Origin: Serinus canaria
Lineage: Eukaryota > Chordata > Aves > Passeriformes > Fringillidae
Assembly: GCF_022539315.1 (NCBI RefSeq)
Contig: NC_066317.1
Location: forward strand, 50,262,435-50,326,434
DNA length: 64,000 nt
Direction: 5' to 3'
Shown here: in pieces, positions 22,045 to 34,800 of the stretch
Position numbering within the stretch: the stretch's first letter is position 1
How the letters are laid out: every line of letters starts with the position of its first letter
The notes under the pieces: model-generated
What the model saw: the letters and a program-made list of their open reading frames with translations, nothing else
Database searches by the model: none
What the model was told of the DNA's origin: nothing
Made by a program: the position numbers and the translations under genes

Positions 22045-22660
22045 TGGTAGGGAATAAATGGTAGGGAAAAATCCTATTATTTCAAGCAAGCAAGTAAAAC
22101 CTAAAGCAGAAAACCATTAAACTGCTTTCAGACAAGGAAGTAGATTTAGAAGGTTTTGAGAAGAAAATATAATCCACTTAATATGAGTTGGGAAAAACTT
22201 TTGTACATAGACAAACATATACATCAAGAAAAAAACCCTAAAAATATACCAAAGGGGAAAGAACAACCTTTTTCTCCCTGTGTCTGTATACTAAGTGAAG
22301 AGAAATTAATTTGTTATAATAAAGACAAATATGGATTGTTATCAGTCACAAAAATAGTATTATCTCTGCTGCACTTTTTTTGCTCTTAAGTGTTGCCTGT
22401 TTTTACATGCCTTCCCTTTATTGCTACATGTGAATATTTACACGGGTATGAAAGCAGTAATTCCAGTTCTCTGATTTACTCTCTTGGTGTAGGTAGGGTG
22501 TCCTGGATTTGTGCTGTAAGGAGTCAGCTGCTTGAAGAAACTGGAGCTGACAAAGGCATTCCTCATTCACAATCTGAATAAACTTAGGTTTAGAAAACAG
22601 GGAGATTTGTGCAGAACTGTGTGTATCTGTTTCCTCAACCCTCCAATGTAAATATGCTTT

Positions 22661-22819
22661 ATGCCTCCTGAATGCCTGTTTTCAGTGAGACATGTGAAAA
22701 TGTTTGGTGGAGGAGGCTTATTCATGGGATTCCTGGCTGGAAAGGACCCCTGGTACACTCAAATCTTCTCATGGGCAAAAGAGGAAGATGGAAATACTCT
22801 TTACAAGATGGTAAAATAA
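22661..22819 (+). other. Possible 125-nt exon or 52-codon small ORF
   Basis: The segment 22686-22810 is bounded by a good 3' splice acceptor ('gcctgttttcag', edge 22685/22686) and an acceptable donor ('aagatg' then 'gtaaaa', edge 22810/22811). In the frame that is open across it, the peptide reads HVKMFGGGGLFMGFLAGKDP and then WYTQIFSWAKEEDGNTLYKM: a glycine-rich hydrophobic stretch followed by an acidic, tryptophan-containing stretch. The frame extends from an ATG at 22661 to TAA at 22817, so it could also be a 52-residue small ORF. Against this, another plus frame and minus-strand frames are also open here, so openness alone means little. I do not recognise the protein. No flanking exon was found. 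Confidence 0.22.
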
Positions 22820-25213
22820 TTCCTTTATATTCCATTTGTTCAGCACTTATCTGTTCTGCTGTTTTTAAATTTGGTTTTAATTGAATGCTTGAAGTTGCAT
22901 TCCAATAGTGACCAAGCATTGTTATTTTACAAAATACTCTCTGGGATGAAGATGGCATAGCATTTAAAAAAAAATGAAATAAACCAGTGATTTCTTAACT
23001 TGATTTTTCTGAGGAATATTTCTTCATGTCAACATTCCTACAGTCATAAAAATGTGTGTATGTACAGCATGAATACTATTGTGTGAACAGTAGTATTCAA
23101 TAATGAAATGCTCACAAACCACTATTGTATCACCCAGATTCAAAGTATTATAAGAAAGATGAGGGTGACTTTTTAGTAAGGTCTGTACAATGGGACAAGA
23201 GGTATCGCTTGTCACACAAAGAATTAAGTGTCCTGATGCTACAACAGTGTCTGGAAAGTATATGACTCAATAAGATGATTTTTTTCTATTTCTGTGGGCA
23301 CTGGTATGACAAATAGGGCCACAGATTTACCATCCCAAGATCGTGCCTAAGATGCCTACTGTGACTGTTCCCTGATTTTCAAAGGTGTATTTAATTTAAC
23401 ATTTCCTGATTTCTTCAGTGGCACTGCAAATGAAGTGTGGAGGGAACATCAGAAATAGTTATCTATAATTGCACAGCAATTACATGAGGTGACATTTCTA
23501 ACAGCATGCAACATATGTGAAATTTCTTTAGGCATTCTGTAACATTAATTTTTTTTAGTAGATTCAATATGAACTGTGATACTCTTAATGTGTTCTCTTA
23601 TTAAAAGTTATTAAAAGGACAAAGCAGTAATCTTACTCTACATCTCCAATTGACTTTGATAATGTAATTTTACAATAGAGGGATTGAAGAGTTGCATAAT
23701 GTCTCACTAGCTCATAGGCTATGATTCTTGTCACCTTTCTTAAAGAGAAAGTCAATTCTTAACAGGTTCCTTCCAGGCTTCTAATGAAAATGTAAAGTAA
23801 TTTCTGTTACTAGAAGAATGAAGACTAGGACTCATAATTGGAAAACTGCAGCTGAGGGAAGGTGTCTGGAGACAAATACAAAAGAATGCTCTATGCTGCT
23901 GTTATTTTTGATGTGTGAGACAAAGATTTTTTTTCCCATTCTTAAATAGTTTCATTTTTTTAAACACAAGGAGGGTTTGTTGATTTAATCCTGCAAGAAA
24001 ACTTCAGTTATGATGTTATATGACTGCATTTGAGAGAAATAAATTAAAAAGGCATTAGGTGCTGTTAAAGTGAATATGAAGTTGCCAGGACTCTTGTGAT
24101 CATTTATTATTTTCTTTGAATTAGATTGGAGACTATGTCGATAGACTTACACTTGTGGTGTGACTTTTCATAGCAAGAGTGTGCATTTGTTTTTTAAATG
24201 ATTCAACAGATTACTGCTCCTAATTTCACAGTAAAATTACAAATTTTTTAATGAGAATCCCAGGAGTTGGGGACGACTGGAGAAGTGCAGCTCACTATTT
24301 CTGATAATATTCATTACCTTTAGTCATGATTATTCACTGTGCTAATCTTTGAGGAAGTAATAAAATAAATAGTCTTCCTCTGTTCTTTAAAATATGTGGC
24401 GCTGCTGTTAGTTATTAAACAGCAGTTAAAGAGATGTTAGAATGTTTTGACAGTGGAGCAGCAAGGGGGAAACAAATTAGAAAATAATCACAAGTCTGAA
24501 TGAGCAGCAAAAGATGTTGTGCCTGTCATGAGTGGCAGGTGATGCTTAAAGGAGTTCCATTGTTTGTCTGTGTTTGGAAAAAAGTACCCTCAGGGAGAAC
24601 AGAAAATTGGAGAAACACAACAAATTTTTTGCAACAAATCCTCTGAACTTAGATTTTAAGGAAAATAGAGCACAACTTACCAGTCTTGTTTCTCTTTACT
24701 CCAACCTTTTTTTTTTCCTAGAGTTTGTAAAGGATTTAAAGCTTCTCAAAACAAGGAGATTGAGCAAGTTTTTTTTCTTTCCTGCTGACCTCTGTTCTTC
24801 TGAAGTCTCTGTTATACCACCAGTGTGATAATATCCAAACATGGTGATACAGTGAACGGTACGAGATGTATTTTTACCACAATTGACAATCTAATTTTTC
24901 TGGATTAACCATTCCTCTTCACATGACAGGAATCTCCACCCACTCAAAGGGTGGCCTGAGCTAATTTAACATAGGTGACGTAACAGAAATGTTCATGGGT
25001 CTGGGGCATAGGAGGTGAAAGGGACAGAAAAAACCAAATAAGCAGCTGCTACAATGAAAGCAGAGGTATTGGGTGCCCCACATGGTGACCTCTTTTTGCA
25101 CCTATAACAAGTGCCCACCTGACAGCAGGGCACCATCAAGGTGAGAGCATGAAGGAACAGTTCTGCATGACAGTAGTAAATAAACAGTTTTATTATAGTT
25201 TCCTATGGTAAAA

Positions 25214-25253
25214 AATGTAATAATATAATAATATATAATAATAATATAATTTA
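25214..25253 (+). repeat. TAA/TAATA-rich simple repeat
   Basis: Degenerate 'taataataataatatataataataatataat'-type array. The chance open frame on the minus strand here encodes Y/I runs and is a product of the repeat. Confidence 0.8.
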
Positions 25254-25653
25254 CATAAAGGTAAATATTCCTGGCCTTTGTATTGGTTTTTTTGTTTTTC
25301 CTAACTGATTTGTGTGTACTCACAACACCAAATACTTAAATAGTTTGGAGGAATGCTGCAGTGAGTATTCACAGCCTGCTGTGTTTGGAGTTCTTCTGTC
25401 TTTCTCTCCCCTCTGTTCCATTCTTTGTTATGCCTGTGCATATAGCAGCCTTGTGATATGCAGAAAATTCTCTGCCTCATCCCCTCCTAATCCCTCATTA
25501 CTGGATCTGAAATAAATCACACTTTATTTAATCACCAGATGGAGACAGCCTGTGCATCAGCTCTCCTGTGCAATTCAAAATTCGTTCTTTATGAAAGAGT
25601 CAAATCAGATGCTATCTGATAGGTTTTTGATTTTTTTTATTAAACCTAGAATT

Positions 25654-25669
25654 AAAAAAAAAAAAAAAA
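25654..25669 (+). repeat. Poly-A tract (16 A)
   Basis: Uninterrupted A16, preceded by an AT-rich segment. No retrocopy was recognised upstream, so it is simply a homopolymer. Confidence 0.85.
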
Positions 25670-27108
25670 GTGATGTTGTAAATCACTTGCACTTTATTTT
25701 CAGTTGTCTGAAAGCTTTTTTTGTTTGCACTTTTCTTCCAAAACAGATTATATTTAAAAGAAACTTTAAATTTTTTTCTAGGTAAAGAACTTTTGGATTA
25801 CAGAGGAAAAAAAAAAGCAATGAAAAGTATCCATATGTCTATCAAAAAGAACATTTATTCCAATTATGTTTTTCCTGTCCTCTCCAGAACTCTCAGTCTC
25901 TGATGAGCAGATATGAAAATTCCATCAAAATTTGAAATGAACTTTTGAACCTACAGTGCTGAAAATTAATAAAACAGCTCTGTCCTCTCTGGCTGCTACA
26001 ATAAATGATATAATGCCTGTAACAAAAGATTGTTTTGCAGAGTGATTTTGATTTAGAAGAATTCCACTGCACCACCAAACACACTCTAGTTAGGGTGATC
26101 CTATTAAGAAGTGGAAGTATGAATGGAGACATTTATTAAACCAGTACACACATGAAGATGAAATAGTGCAGTATTGCTTTCACAGGGTAGGCTTATTTTG
26201 GTTTTAATCAGGCTGCTACATTCCTAGGCAAGATTCAATTTGTTTTTCTAATATGATAGTTAGAGTTCTGTTCCCCTCTAATAATTTAGTATTGTTTCTG
26301 TGTAAAAGTTGATATGTGTAATATTTTATAAAGTGTATAATCTTGTTAGTAATTATTTGCTTAGTCTACCAAGTTTTAGCTGAAAGTAACTAAAAGTTTT
26401 GGGGTTTTTTTTTTGTTTTTTTTCCTCTGCAAGGGTATGAGGATATGTGACCTATATTTTTTCCATAGAGTTTGCTCGACTGGAAAGTTTTGTTGGTGAT
26501 TCTTATTCTGCATTTGTCCACACCTCTTCTAGATTAACAAAAGATAAAAAGCAAGCATCTTTCTCAGCCTTCTAAAATGTAACCAAATGTCAAACATTCG
26601 TTTTGATTCTTAGGAAATCAGTGTAATAAAGACTTTTGTGAGATCTTAGAGAACAAGAAAATCATTACTAAAATTAACAGTTCTCAGGGTCTTATCTTTT
26701 TGTCTCCAGCTGACTGCAAACATTCTCACACATCTCTTCCCCTTTAGTTTAGATATTTGTTTGTTTTTTAGAAAAACCTGCACTTCAGTTTTCATGAAAA
26801 TCTTGCTTAGAGGAGGTGTCAGTCAGAAAGTGACAGTGTTACAGAAACTCAATATGTAGTTTTGAACTCTCTGGTCAATATTAGAAAATCAAGGGTAATT
26901 TTCAAATATCTCCTATAAATATTCATTTATAAGAAATTGACGGACCATGGATTTTGTTATTCTGGAAACTTGTTTTAGTCATACATATCTGACATGCTTT
27001 GATAGCTGCCATAGATAGAGAACAGGAAATACAAGAAGTATGGAAGTATTTTTTATTTGTCTTATGCTGCTGAAATGATGAAAATTCCTTATTGGTTCAG
27101 TAAGTCTC

Positions 27109-27124
27109 AAAAAAAAAAAAAAAA
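27109..27124 (+). repeat. Poly-A tract (16 A) with A/G-rich flank
   Basis: A16 followed by 'ggaaaagaaaagagagaaaaa', a purine-rich simple tract on the plus strand. Confidence 0.85.
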
Positions 27125-29237
27125 GGAAAAGAAAAGAGAGAAAAATATCTCCTGTTCTGAAAACAGTTGCTGAAGCACATTGTTAACTTCAGTATCTTCA
27201 CAAATTAACTTTCTCAAGCTTTGTACTTTATTAAGTGTCAAATTGGGCATTTAGGCAGATTGAAATTTAACATTTTATTTCTTGATATTTTAGTTCTATT
27301 AAGGAAAATAAAAGGCTTTGCTTTTATTTAAGCTAATGCACCTCTATTATGCTGAAGTAATGTGTCAGCCTTTCACTCTAATTCAACTGTCTTTTTATGT
27401 AAATTGCAAAAAGGAATATTTGTTAGGCTACCTCTTATTTCAACCAGAACTTGGTATAAATGAGAAATAATCCCAAACTTTAAAAGAGTGAATGAAAATC
27501 TGCTTTTTAAACTACATTGCAGTGATTTAAAAGATGCTCAGTATTTTATTATGAATTTCAAACCAAGTTATTTGTGTCACAGTGATGCACTTTCTTGACA
27601 AATTTTATTCCTTGACAGACTTTTAAAATAAATTAAATCTTTATAGGGTGGTAAAATCAATTTTTACCTCTGTGATAATGAATTCATATAATTATGCCAC
27701 TATATACCTTGATAACCTTGGAGAGAGAGTACAATATGTAAACTGCATGCTATTTTTCTATGCTGGTATTAAAAGGCCATGAAGACAACACTGTTTAATT
27801 ATCAAAGTTTAAAAGTTTAATTCAGATATAGAGCTGTGCAAGTAAATCATTCACAATATGTGCTCTGATTGAAAATAACTTGTGTTATATAATCCTATCC
27901 CATGTCTACTGTATCATGAGTCATTTGAAATAATACTCAGGTAAAACACTTGAGTTTTGTCATCCCTCCTTTAGGGAACAGATTTAATATCACACAGCAA
28001 ACTTGTACTTGCATTGTTCAGAAGTTCTCATACCCTTTAAAATAGAGGAAAACAAAACCCTGCATCTTGGAAAGCAATTTTAAATATAAAAGAATTACAG
28101 AATTGCATGTGCTATGCATGTAGGTGCTTTGGAAGGACAACAAGAGAGGCTAAATTCAACAGATGGATATATGTGTTACAAATTCTAGTTGAAAAATGTG
28201 TCACATTTTTAAAAATTACATGGGGTAGGATAAGCATTTCACTCTAAATCATGGTAATCCAGAAAACCTACATGAGGGACCTTAGCTATGGTTAATAGAA
28301 GATTGGCATCAGAAGCCGTGACTGGGGATTTTTCCCACCAATTCTTGTGTCCTTCATGAACAGAGACTTCCTGCCCCCTTCTTATTTAGGTTCTGCTGCT
28401 ATGTAAAGTAGAAGAAAAGTGATAAAGAGATTAAAAAAAACAAAATCAAAAGGAAAAGTATGTTAGTCCTGGGGTTTACTTATTTCAGTATTCATCTGAA
28501 GGTGAGTATTTGACCGAAGTCCTGAGTTTCTGACATTATTTTAACAGCAATTTAATGTAAAATTCAGAAGTGATATTTAATCAGGATGGAAGTCCTCCAA
28601 ATAATTTAGGTTTTATTTATAGTTTAGGGGAAAAAAATAGTAGTGTCGTTTCCAAAATCTCTTCCCATGAGGAAGTTTTAAATTCTTTTCTTTTGTTCAT
28701 GCGTGTGAAGAGACACTGCAGGTCTTCTGACTCGCCTCCTAACATGCTCCCTGGGTCACTGGCATTTGTGTCTTTAGTCCTGACTGTATCTTCCAACAAG
28801 CCTCTACTTAGAACTTCACAGATGGGGTGAGCTGTTAGAGGCTGAACTTGTCCTACTTCATAGTACATGAATTAATAAGATCTTTAACAAAATATGTCCC
28901 CGTGGAAAGCACACTGAATAATACAATAGGGAAAATTCAGGTCTATATGTCTTTCATTCTGTCTGGTACTTGTTTGCTAGCAATACACAACCAACTGGAA
29001 TCAGACACTCTCTAAAAAATCATTCTCCACCAAAACAACTTGAAACTTTTCAGATGGTTGAATTTTTCAACACCATCGATTTCTGTGCCTGAATATACTT
29101 TTAATGGGAATTAAAGATTCTAATTTACAGACATTAAATTCTGGGGAAAAAAAAAGGACAAAAAAGTCAAAACACAAGAATTCAAGGGTAGCATTTCCTT
29201 TCTATGTATGTGCAACAGGTGTCATGGTAAATTTTTA

Positions 29238-29355
29238 CAGGATCACAGGATAATCTGAGTTGGGAGGCACACACATGGAATCCAACTCTTAAGTGAATAG
29301 CCCATACTAGGAAAACACAAACCTTGCTGTTTTCAGCACCATGCTCCAACAAGGT
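29238..29355 (-). mobile_element. tRNA-Ile-derived SINE, second copy
   Basis: This is the same element as at 20.2 kb, in the opposite orientation. On the plus strand it starts with the antisense tail 'gatcacaggataatctgagttgggagg', continues with 'aatccaactcttaagtgaat', then the antisense tRNA body: 'agcccatac', 'accttg', 'cagcaccatgctccaac'. The last match the tRNA-Ile antisense phrases 'ggcccgtac', 'accttgg' and 'tagcaccacgctctaac'. The 5' head beyond 29352 is lost or unalignable. Two independent copies with the same head-tail junction confirm a SINE family and not chance similarity. Confidence 0.82.
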
Positions 29356-31469
29356 AATCTTGGGGGCTGTAGTGGCCTTTCAGGTAATATGTGCCTGCTA
29401 TGACTTTCTTGGCATCAATATTACAGTAGTACTGTGTTGCTCATCAAGTGTTTTTCAGCATAAGGACAGAGCAAGCTTGTTTTATTAGAACAGAACAAAC
29501 ATATTCCATCAATCAAGTGCATATTGCTTTCAGGGATTTTGTATAAAGTGAAATCATACCCAAGCCAAAATCTATGTAGCAGTTCATCACATTTGTTTAA
29601 ATTCTGATGACTAATAACTTAGTGCCATAGTTACTTTCTGTACAGTAACAACCTTAATGGAATTCTAGAATGATTCATTTGTAACAGGAAAGAAAAATAT
29701 ATTCAGAGCATCAGATGGTATAGGTCAACATTGCAAAATACTCTGTCTAAAAGATGTATTGATTTGCCAGGTTATTATTACAGTTCATTTGAATTGTTTT
29801 ATTGCTGGAGACCATGAACTTTCCTATGTGGTGAAAATTATAGATGTTGTCCACTGTTTTAATCTTTAAAATGTCCATCAGCAAAATCTATTCCAGCATA
29901 GTTTATAAAGGGCTAGGTGCAGATGAAGAGAATGGCATCATCAGGATCACTGGTCCTCTTAAGGCTTCCAAAAATTGTTTTGTAAAACATATAAATATTT
30001 GATAAATTTGATTACCTTTCCTTCCCTATTAAGGATGTAGTTTTGTTTAGGTGTCTGTATTTTTGAGAGGAGCAGTATTTTAATTTCTACATTCTTTAGT
30101 CACCAGATGTTTCCAAAATATTCTAGGTCCCATTTTAAAGATAAATGAAGATTGACTTAAAAATAAATTCCCCATAAATTTGTCCAATTAGAAAAATAAA
30201 TTTTCACATCTAAATCATCTGGTGACCTTGAGAATTAGACAGCTCATCCTTGAGCAGTTGCATTGCCTTTTCATTCATGAATTAATACACTGATATAAGA
30301 ATATGGAAGTTCATTCTTCATGTTTCTGCATAACAGAGAGAGTTGAAGTTCATTGTTCTGTACTTGTTTGTTAATTTATAAAAGGCTGTCAATCCTGCAA
30401 ATTCTCACTTGGATTTTTCTACCCAGTAGGAAATTAAAAGGTAGTGCAATCAATATTCTAAGCTCACTTTTCTTTCCTTATTTTCCTTGAAGTACCCTTC
30501 AGTCTTCTTACCTATAATGAGCAGTAACTGTGCCACAGCTCCTTAATGGTGCCACTCACATTTTAAGAGTTTTTATTCAGTTTTGGCATTGGTTTCCTAA
30601 TTTTTTTTTTATAGTGACCGAAGGAGCCCAAACCTTAACAGTTGGATTTTTACTTGCCTTTAAGGTTAGAGAAAAAATAGTTCTTTATTAAACCCTTTCT
30701 CCTTTTCGAGTTTCATGTTAAAAAAACCAAAAAGGATATTCTAACTTTGCATTCTGAATTGCCAAGTTTCAGACTAGGAAGAGGTGTTGCATTTGATATT
30801 TTTATTTTCAGTTAGTTTCTGTAGATTGCAAGGTAAGGCAGCTGAAGAATACCACTGACATAAAACATTTACAGCCCTAACAGGGTCAGCTGGGTTCACC
30901 TGACAGTATGGTGGGTAATTTAGGTCAAGTTCTGTGAAATTGTGACTAGAACTATATGGCTTCCAACAGGCTGTTATAACTTAAATAATGAGTATATACA
31001 TGACACTCCATTTTAACGGGATGCTGTTTGTTAGTAACGTAAATTAAAGCATTTTTGACATCCAAATTGGAAGCAGAGAGTGGTAATGAGAAGACAAATA
31101 AACTATTGATAAATTGAGAATTAAATAATTGCTAACCTTTCTAGCCATCCTACTAATGATTAATCAGTTAGCTCTAAATTTCTGACTTTTTAAGCCTGGG
31201 GAAATCAAGTTGGATGTTCAGTATGGTGGAAGTATATAATGATTTTGTCAGTTCTCTGTCTGATTTAAGTTAACAATTGTGTGAGCAGAGATGGCCTATT
31301 CCAGCGAGGTGACTGAGAGAACTCTGATAATTTGAAAAATTTATTAATATGTTTTCTTTGTTGTTTCTCAATTATATTTGAGGTGTCAGATAACGTAACA
31401 CTAAATTAACTATAAAAAGAAATCAATGAACAGAGAAAATAACAAGAAACCTGTTCTGTGCTTGAAACT
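29356..31469. other. Non-coding stretch, nothing recognised
   Basis: AT-rich unique sequence with short homopolymers. No exon, repeat or RNA gene seen. Confidence 0.6.
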
Positions 31470-31835
31470 AAAAGGGATGTGCACAGACACCCACAGGATG
31501 GTGACACGGGCTGCCACAGACCAGGAGCTGCCTTCAGCATCACCTGTTTGCAGGACTGGCATGAGCACTCGCACAAACAGACAACTCCCCCCCTCTGGTA
31601 AGGGCTGAATCTCAGTACTGACAGCACACACACAACACACTCTGCATTCACACAGATGTGCACAACAGTGGGTCCCTGGAGTACTGGCATGGCCCCTTCT
31701 GTCCAGCCCACCCCCAGCCAGATCACAGCCTGCACCTCTGACCTGCCTGCAGCTGCTGATCCCACATCCATTCACACTGGTCCTGGCAGCACCTGGTGCC
31801 TGCAGCACTCACACACACACACACACACAGAGCAG
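31470..31835. repeat. GC-rich island ending in (CA)10
   Basis: This segment of about 360 bases is clearly richer in G and C than its surroundings, and it is open in several frames on both strands (up to about 130 codons on the minus strand). It contains few CG dinucleotides, so it is not a CpG island. CA/GT-rich phrases recur ('gcacagacacccacagg', 'cacacacaacacac', 'cacacagatgtgcac'), and it ends in a perfect (CA)10 at 31810-31829. The peptides are Cys/Ser/Gly-rich in a way typical of chance frames in such DNA. An old CA-rich minisatellite or the remnant of an unrecognised GC-rich transposon would both fit. Confidence 0.45.
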
Positions 31836-34800
31836 AGGGGATATAGGGGATTGCACAGAGATAGTCAAGGAGAGATTTAACATGAAGACAGAAAGGCTGT
31901 GGTGAGGAGGTGCAGGACTCAGTGAGAGAAGCACACTGACCATCTGTTTTACAAGCAACTAACCTCTTTCACACGTGTGTGTCTATCCCAACTTTCTTCC
32001 TCCCTGTTCCCCTTCCAGTGCACATTCCATCATCCATTTGCAGAGCTCCAAGACCCCTGGCAAGACCCTGGACCCTCAGTTTTGCACGCTTATCAGCAGC
32101 AAAGCTCCTCATTTTCCTGCAGTTCCTTGGTAGCACATCACTTAGTGTGACTTGGCCACATTTGTTTTGGATCATTGTCTCATTTATGTTTGTCTGTCAG
32201 GTTTGTGTCACCATATATTTTATTTATGGCTTTTCTCTTTTCCTTAGTTTCCCTTCTGGCAGTGTCCTAGATCAGGTAGTAGAGAAACAATAATGATTTC
32301 TCTGTAACTTCATCAATTAGTTTGACTTGACCAGGTTTGGTTCTCCTTATCGCCTGCCTTATAATTTGTCCAGAGGTTTCTGTCTCTGTGTTTACGGCTC
32401 CCCTCTTTTCTAATCACACCTTATTCCCTTTCATTGTAAATCACAGACTATTACTCTTCCTTTTAAAGTTGACCAGCAAAACACTGAAAGTTTATGCTTT
32501 TTTTTCTGTCTGTTTCAAGCACTCGGTGTAATTGGGTGTCATTCCTGAAATGGTTTGTTTCACTTGATCGAGTAATTCCCATCTACTGATCAGTCATTGG
32601 GTACAGAAAAATGCTCTTCCAAATCAGTTGATTAATCTGGACCAAAGGTTTCAATTTATTTGCATCTCTCATTTTCTCAAAACCTCGATGCTGTTTCCTG
32701 TAATGTAGTTTTCTGCAGAATTGCAAAAGGTTTCGTGTGGTTAGATGTAGCCCTAATTGCAGGTCAGTCTTAACACCTTTTTGCATGGATGCATTCTGCC
32801 TAAAAGAAACCTTGAAAAGGGTACTGGTTTGTTAAAGAGGAGAGGGAGATTGAAGGAAATCAAACATATTTCATTTTCTGTGCGCAAAAAAAATTAGTGC
32901 CAGGAAATTTCAACAAGAACATATAGTCTCATGTAATGTATTTTCTACCTTTGATAGGAGTCTCAGTCTAAAGCTAATTATGTAGCCTAATTGTAAACAC
33001 AAATATGTACACATGCTTAAGAAGGATTGTAAGAACACATTTGTCTTTACAACAGTGCAAAATTTATAGAGTGTAGACTACTTTTAGAACATTATTGTCC
33101 TCCTAACAATGAGGTCAGGCAGATAGAACATTATTAATGTATAAAACTGAGAAATATGTCAAGAAAGTTATTGGAAAATATTCACTGAAATGTAATATTT
33201 CACTCATCTGTTTCAGCAGCACGCCTTTCTTGTTTTTATGCTTGATTTAACTGATCAATACTGAATTATAACAACGTGAACATTCATTATATCTTTGTCA
33301 TCTGTTGATGGTGACTAAACCTTTCCCTGCTCTTACCAAAATTTGCCTTTCATTTTTCTTGAACACCAATCATGAAACGGAAATTTGCCATGAAAGCCAT
33401 ATGTCTTCAGTCGCAATTACTGACCACTGCTTGGATATCACCTAGCAACTGGAAATGCTCAGCATAAGTTTTCAGACCAGAGAAATCTTAGAAAGGTTTC
33501 AAATATTGAATGCCTGAAGGAATAATAATTTTCCTGCAGGTATTTTTGTGAGAGGAGATAGCAGCACTAACTGAAACACAGGTGTACAAAAGTATCAAAA
33601 TCTTTTGCTTTTGATGTCAGACAGTTAGCAATGCTCCCTGTGTTAGGTGTGAAATTCTATCAAGTTCAAATGAAATATATGATTCAAGTGTGGTGAGCTC
33701 TATAACTTTATATTCCTATAACAAATCTTTTATCCTGTGTATTTGCAGGGAATTAAAAAATTTCTAACTTAGTGTCTGTGAGTTGTGTGTGATCAGAATC
33801 TTAAATAAATATTTATTTGCTTCTGTTTTTCAAAAATAGAATATAATTATGTCTCCAAATGCTGCAAGTTTCCATTCTGTTTGTTTTTCATCTTGCAGTG
33901 TTAATAACGTTCTGCTGATCAAATTCACGTACAATCATTTTGAAAGCTCCTGATGTTTTTGCCTTTGTTTTTTAGTAACCAGATTATAAATGCTTATCTT
34001 TTTAATACATGAGGGATGAATCTCTCAAATGCAAAAATATTCATTATAGAAAAAAGACACAGATATTCTTTCTAGACATGTTGTTTCTTTTGAATTTCCA
34101 TGGAGTTTGGCAACTTTTTACACAAAACATGGATCCTTCATTGTATTCTGTTGTATTTTTTTCTGTTGAAAGCACTGAAAGAGGTTATGACAAAGGATGG
34201 ATAGGGTAAAATGCCCCACAATATCTGTTAGCATTATAGCACCACATATCCTCTTCAAGTTTTTATTTTGGCTTGGATGTTTTTAGCCATGTACTTTGTT
34301 ACCTGAACATGCCTGTACCAACAGATTCTTGCTTATTTTTAGTAAATGTAAAAGTAATTTAAAATTATTCTTTTAAATTTAACATCCATGAAAGAACTGC
34401 ATAGGTGGTAGTGAGAGACTGGTGACACTGCATATTATTTTCATGGAAATCAGTTTATCCCAATATGTGAGGCTTATCAATCATATCTTTAAGGCAATTT
34501 TGAAGGTTCAAATGTGCCACTGCAAAGTTTCAGATATTTAGAAGTCATCATTATAACTTAAATCCTGCCTTCTTATCTCTACTCTCAACTTTTAAAGATT
34601 CATATTTGATTTGAAAAAACCAACAGTTTGCCTGATAATTTTGATGGCAGTCTTTTAACAAATCAGGAGTTTTGTTCATTGGTATACATCCTAGATTGCA
34701 CCGCTCCAGGAAACTTATCTCATTTAACAAGATTAATAACATTGCTAATATATGGACTTTAACCAAAAAGAATAAATTTTTAGTCTCCAAACTTCAATTT

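Larger units (their letters stand above)
22820..29237. other. Non-coding stretch with simple repeats only
   Basis: No gene. It contains TAA-type and poly-A simple repeats (listed separately) and a small stem-loop at 24402-24425 (arms 'ctgctgtt' and 'aacagcag'). The block around 24380-24560 and the block around 27260-27800 look unique and lack repeat wear, and could be conserved non-coding sequence, but that cannot be judged without an alignment. Confidence 0.6.

Noticed and set aside
24976..24983. TGACGTAA, a CRE-like site
   Set aside because: A single 8-mer resembling a cAMP-response element without promoter context is expected by chance in 64 kb.
31406..31808. Two overlapping minus-strand open frames of 121-132 codons
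   Set aside because: They overlap each other in different phases inside the GC-rich CA-repeat island, and their Cys/Ser/Gly-rich composition follows from base composition. No splice or domain support.
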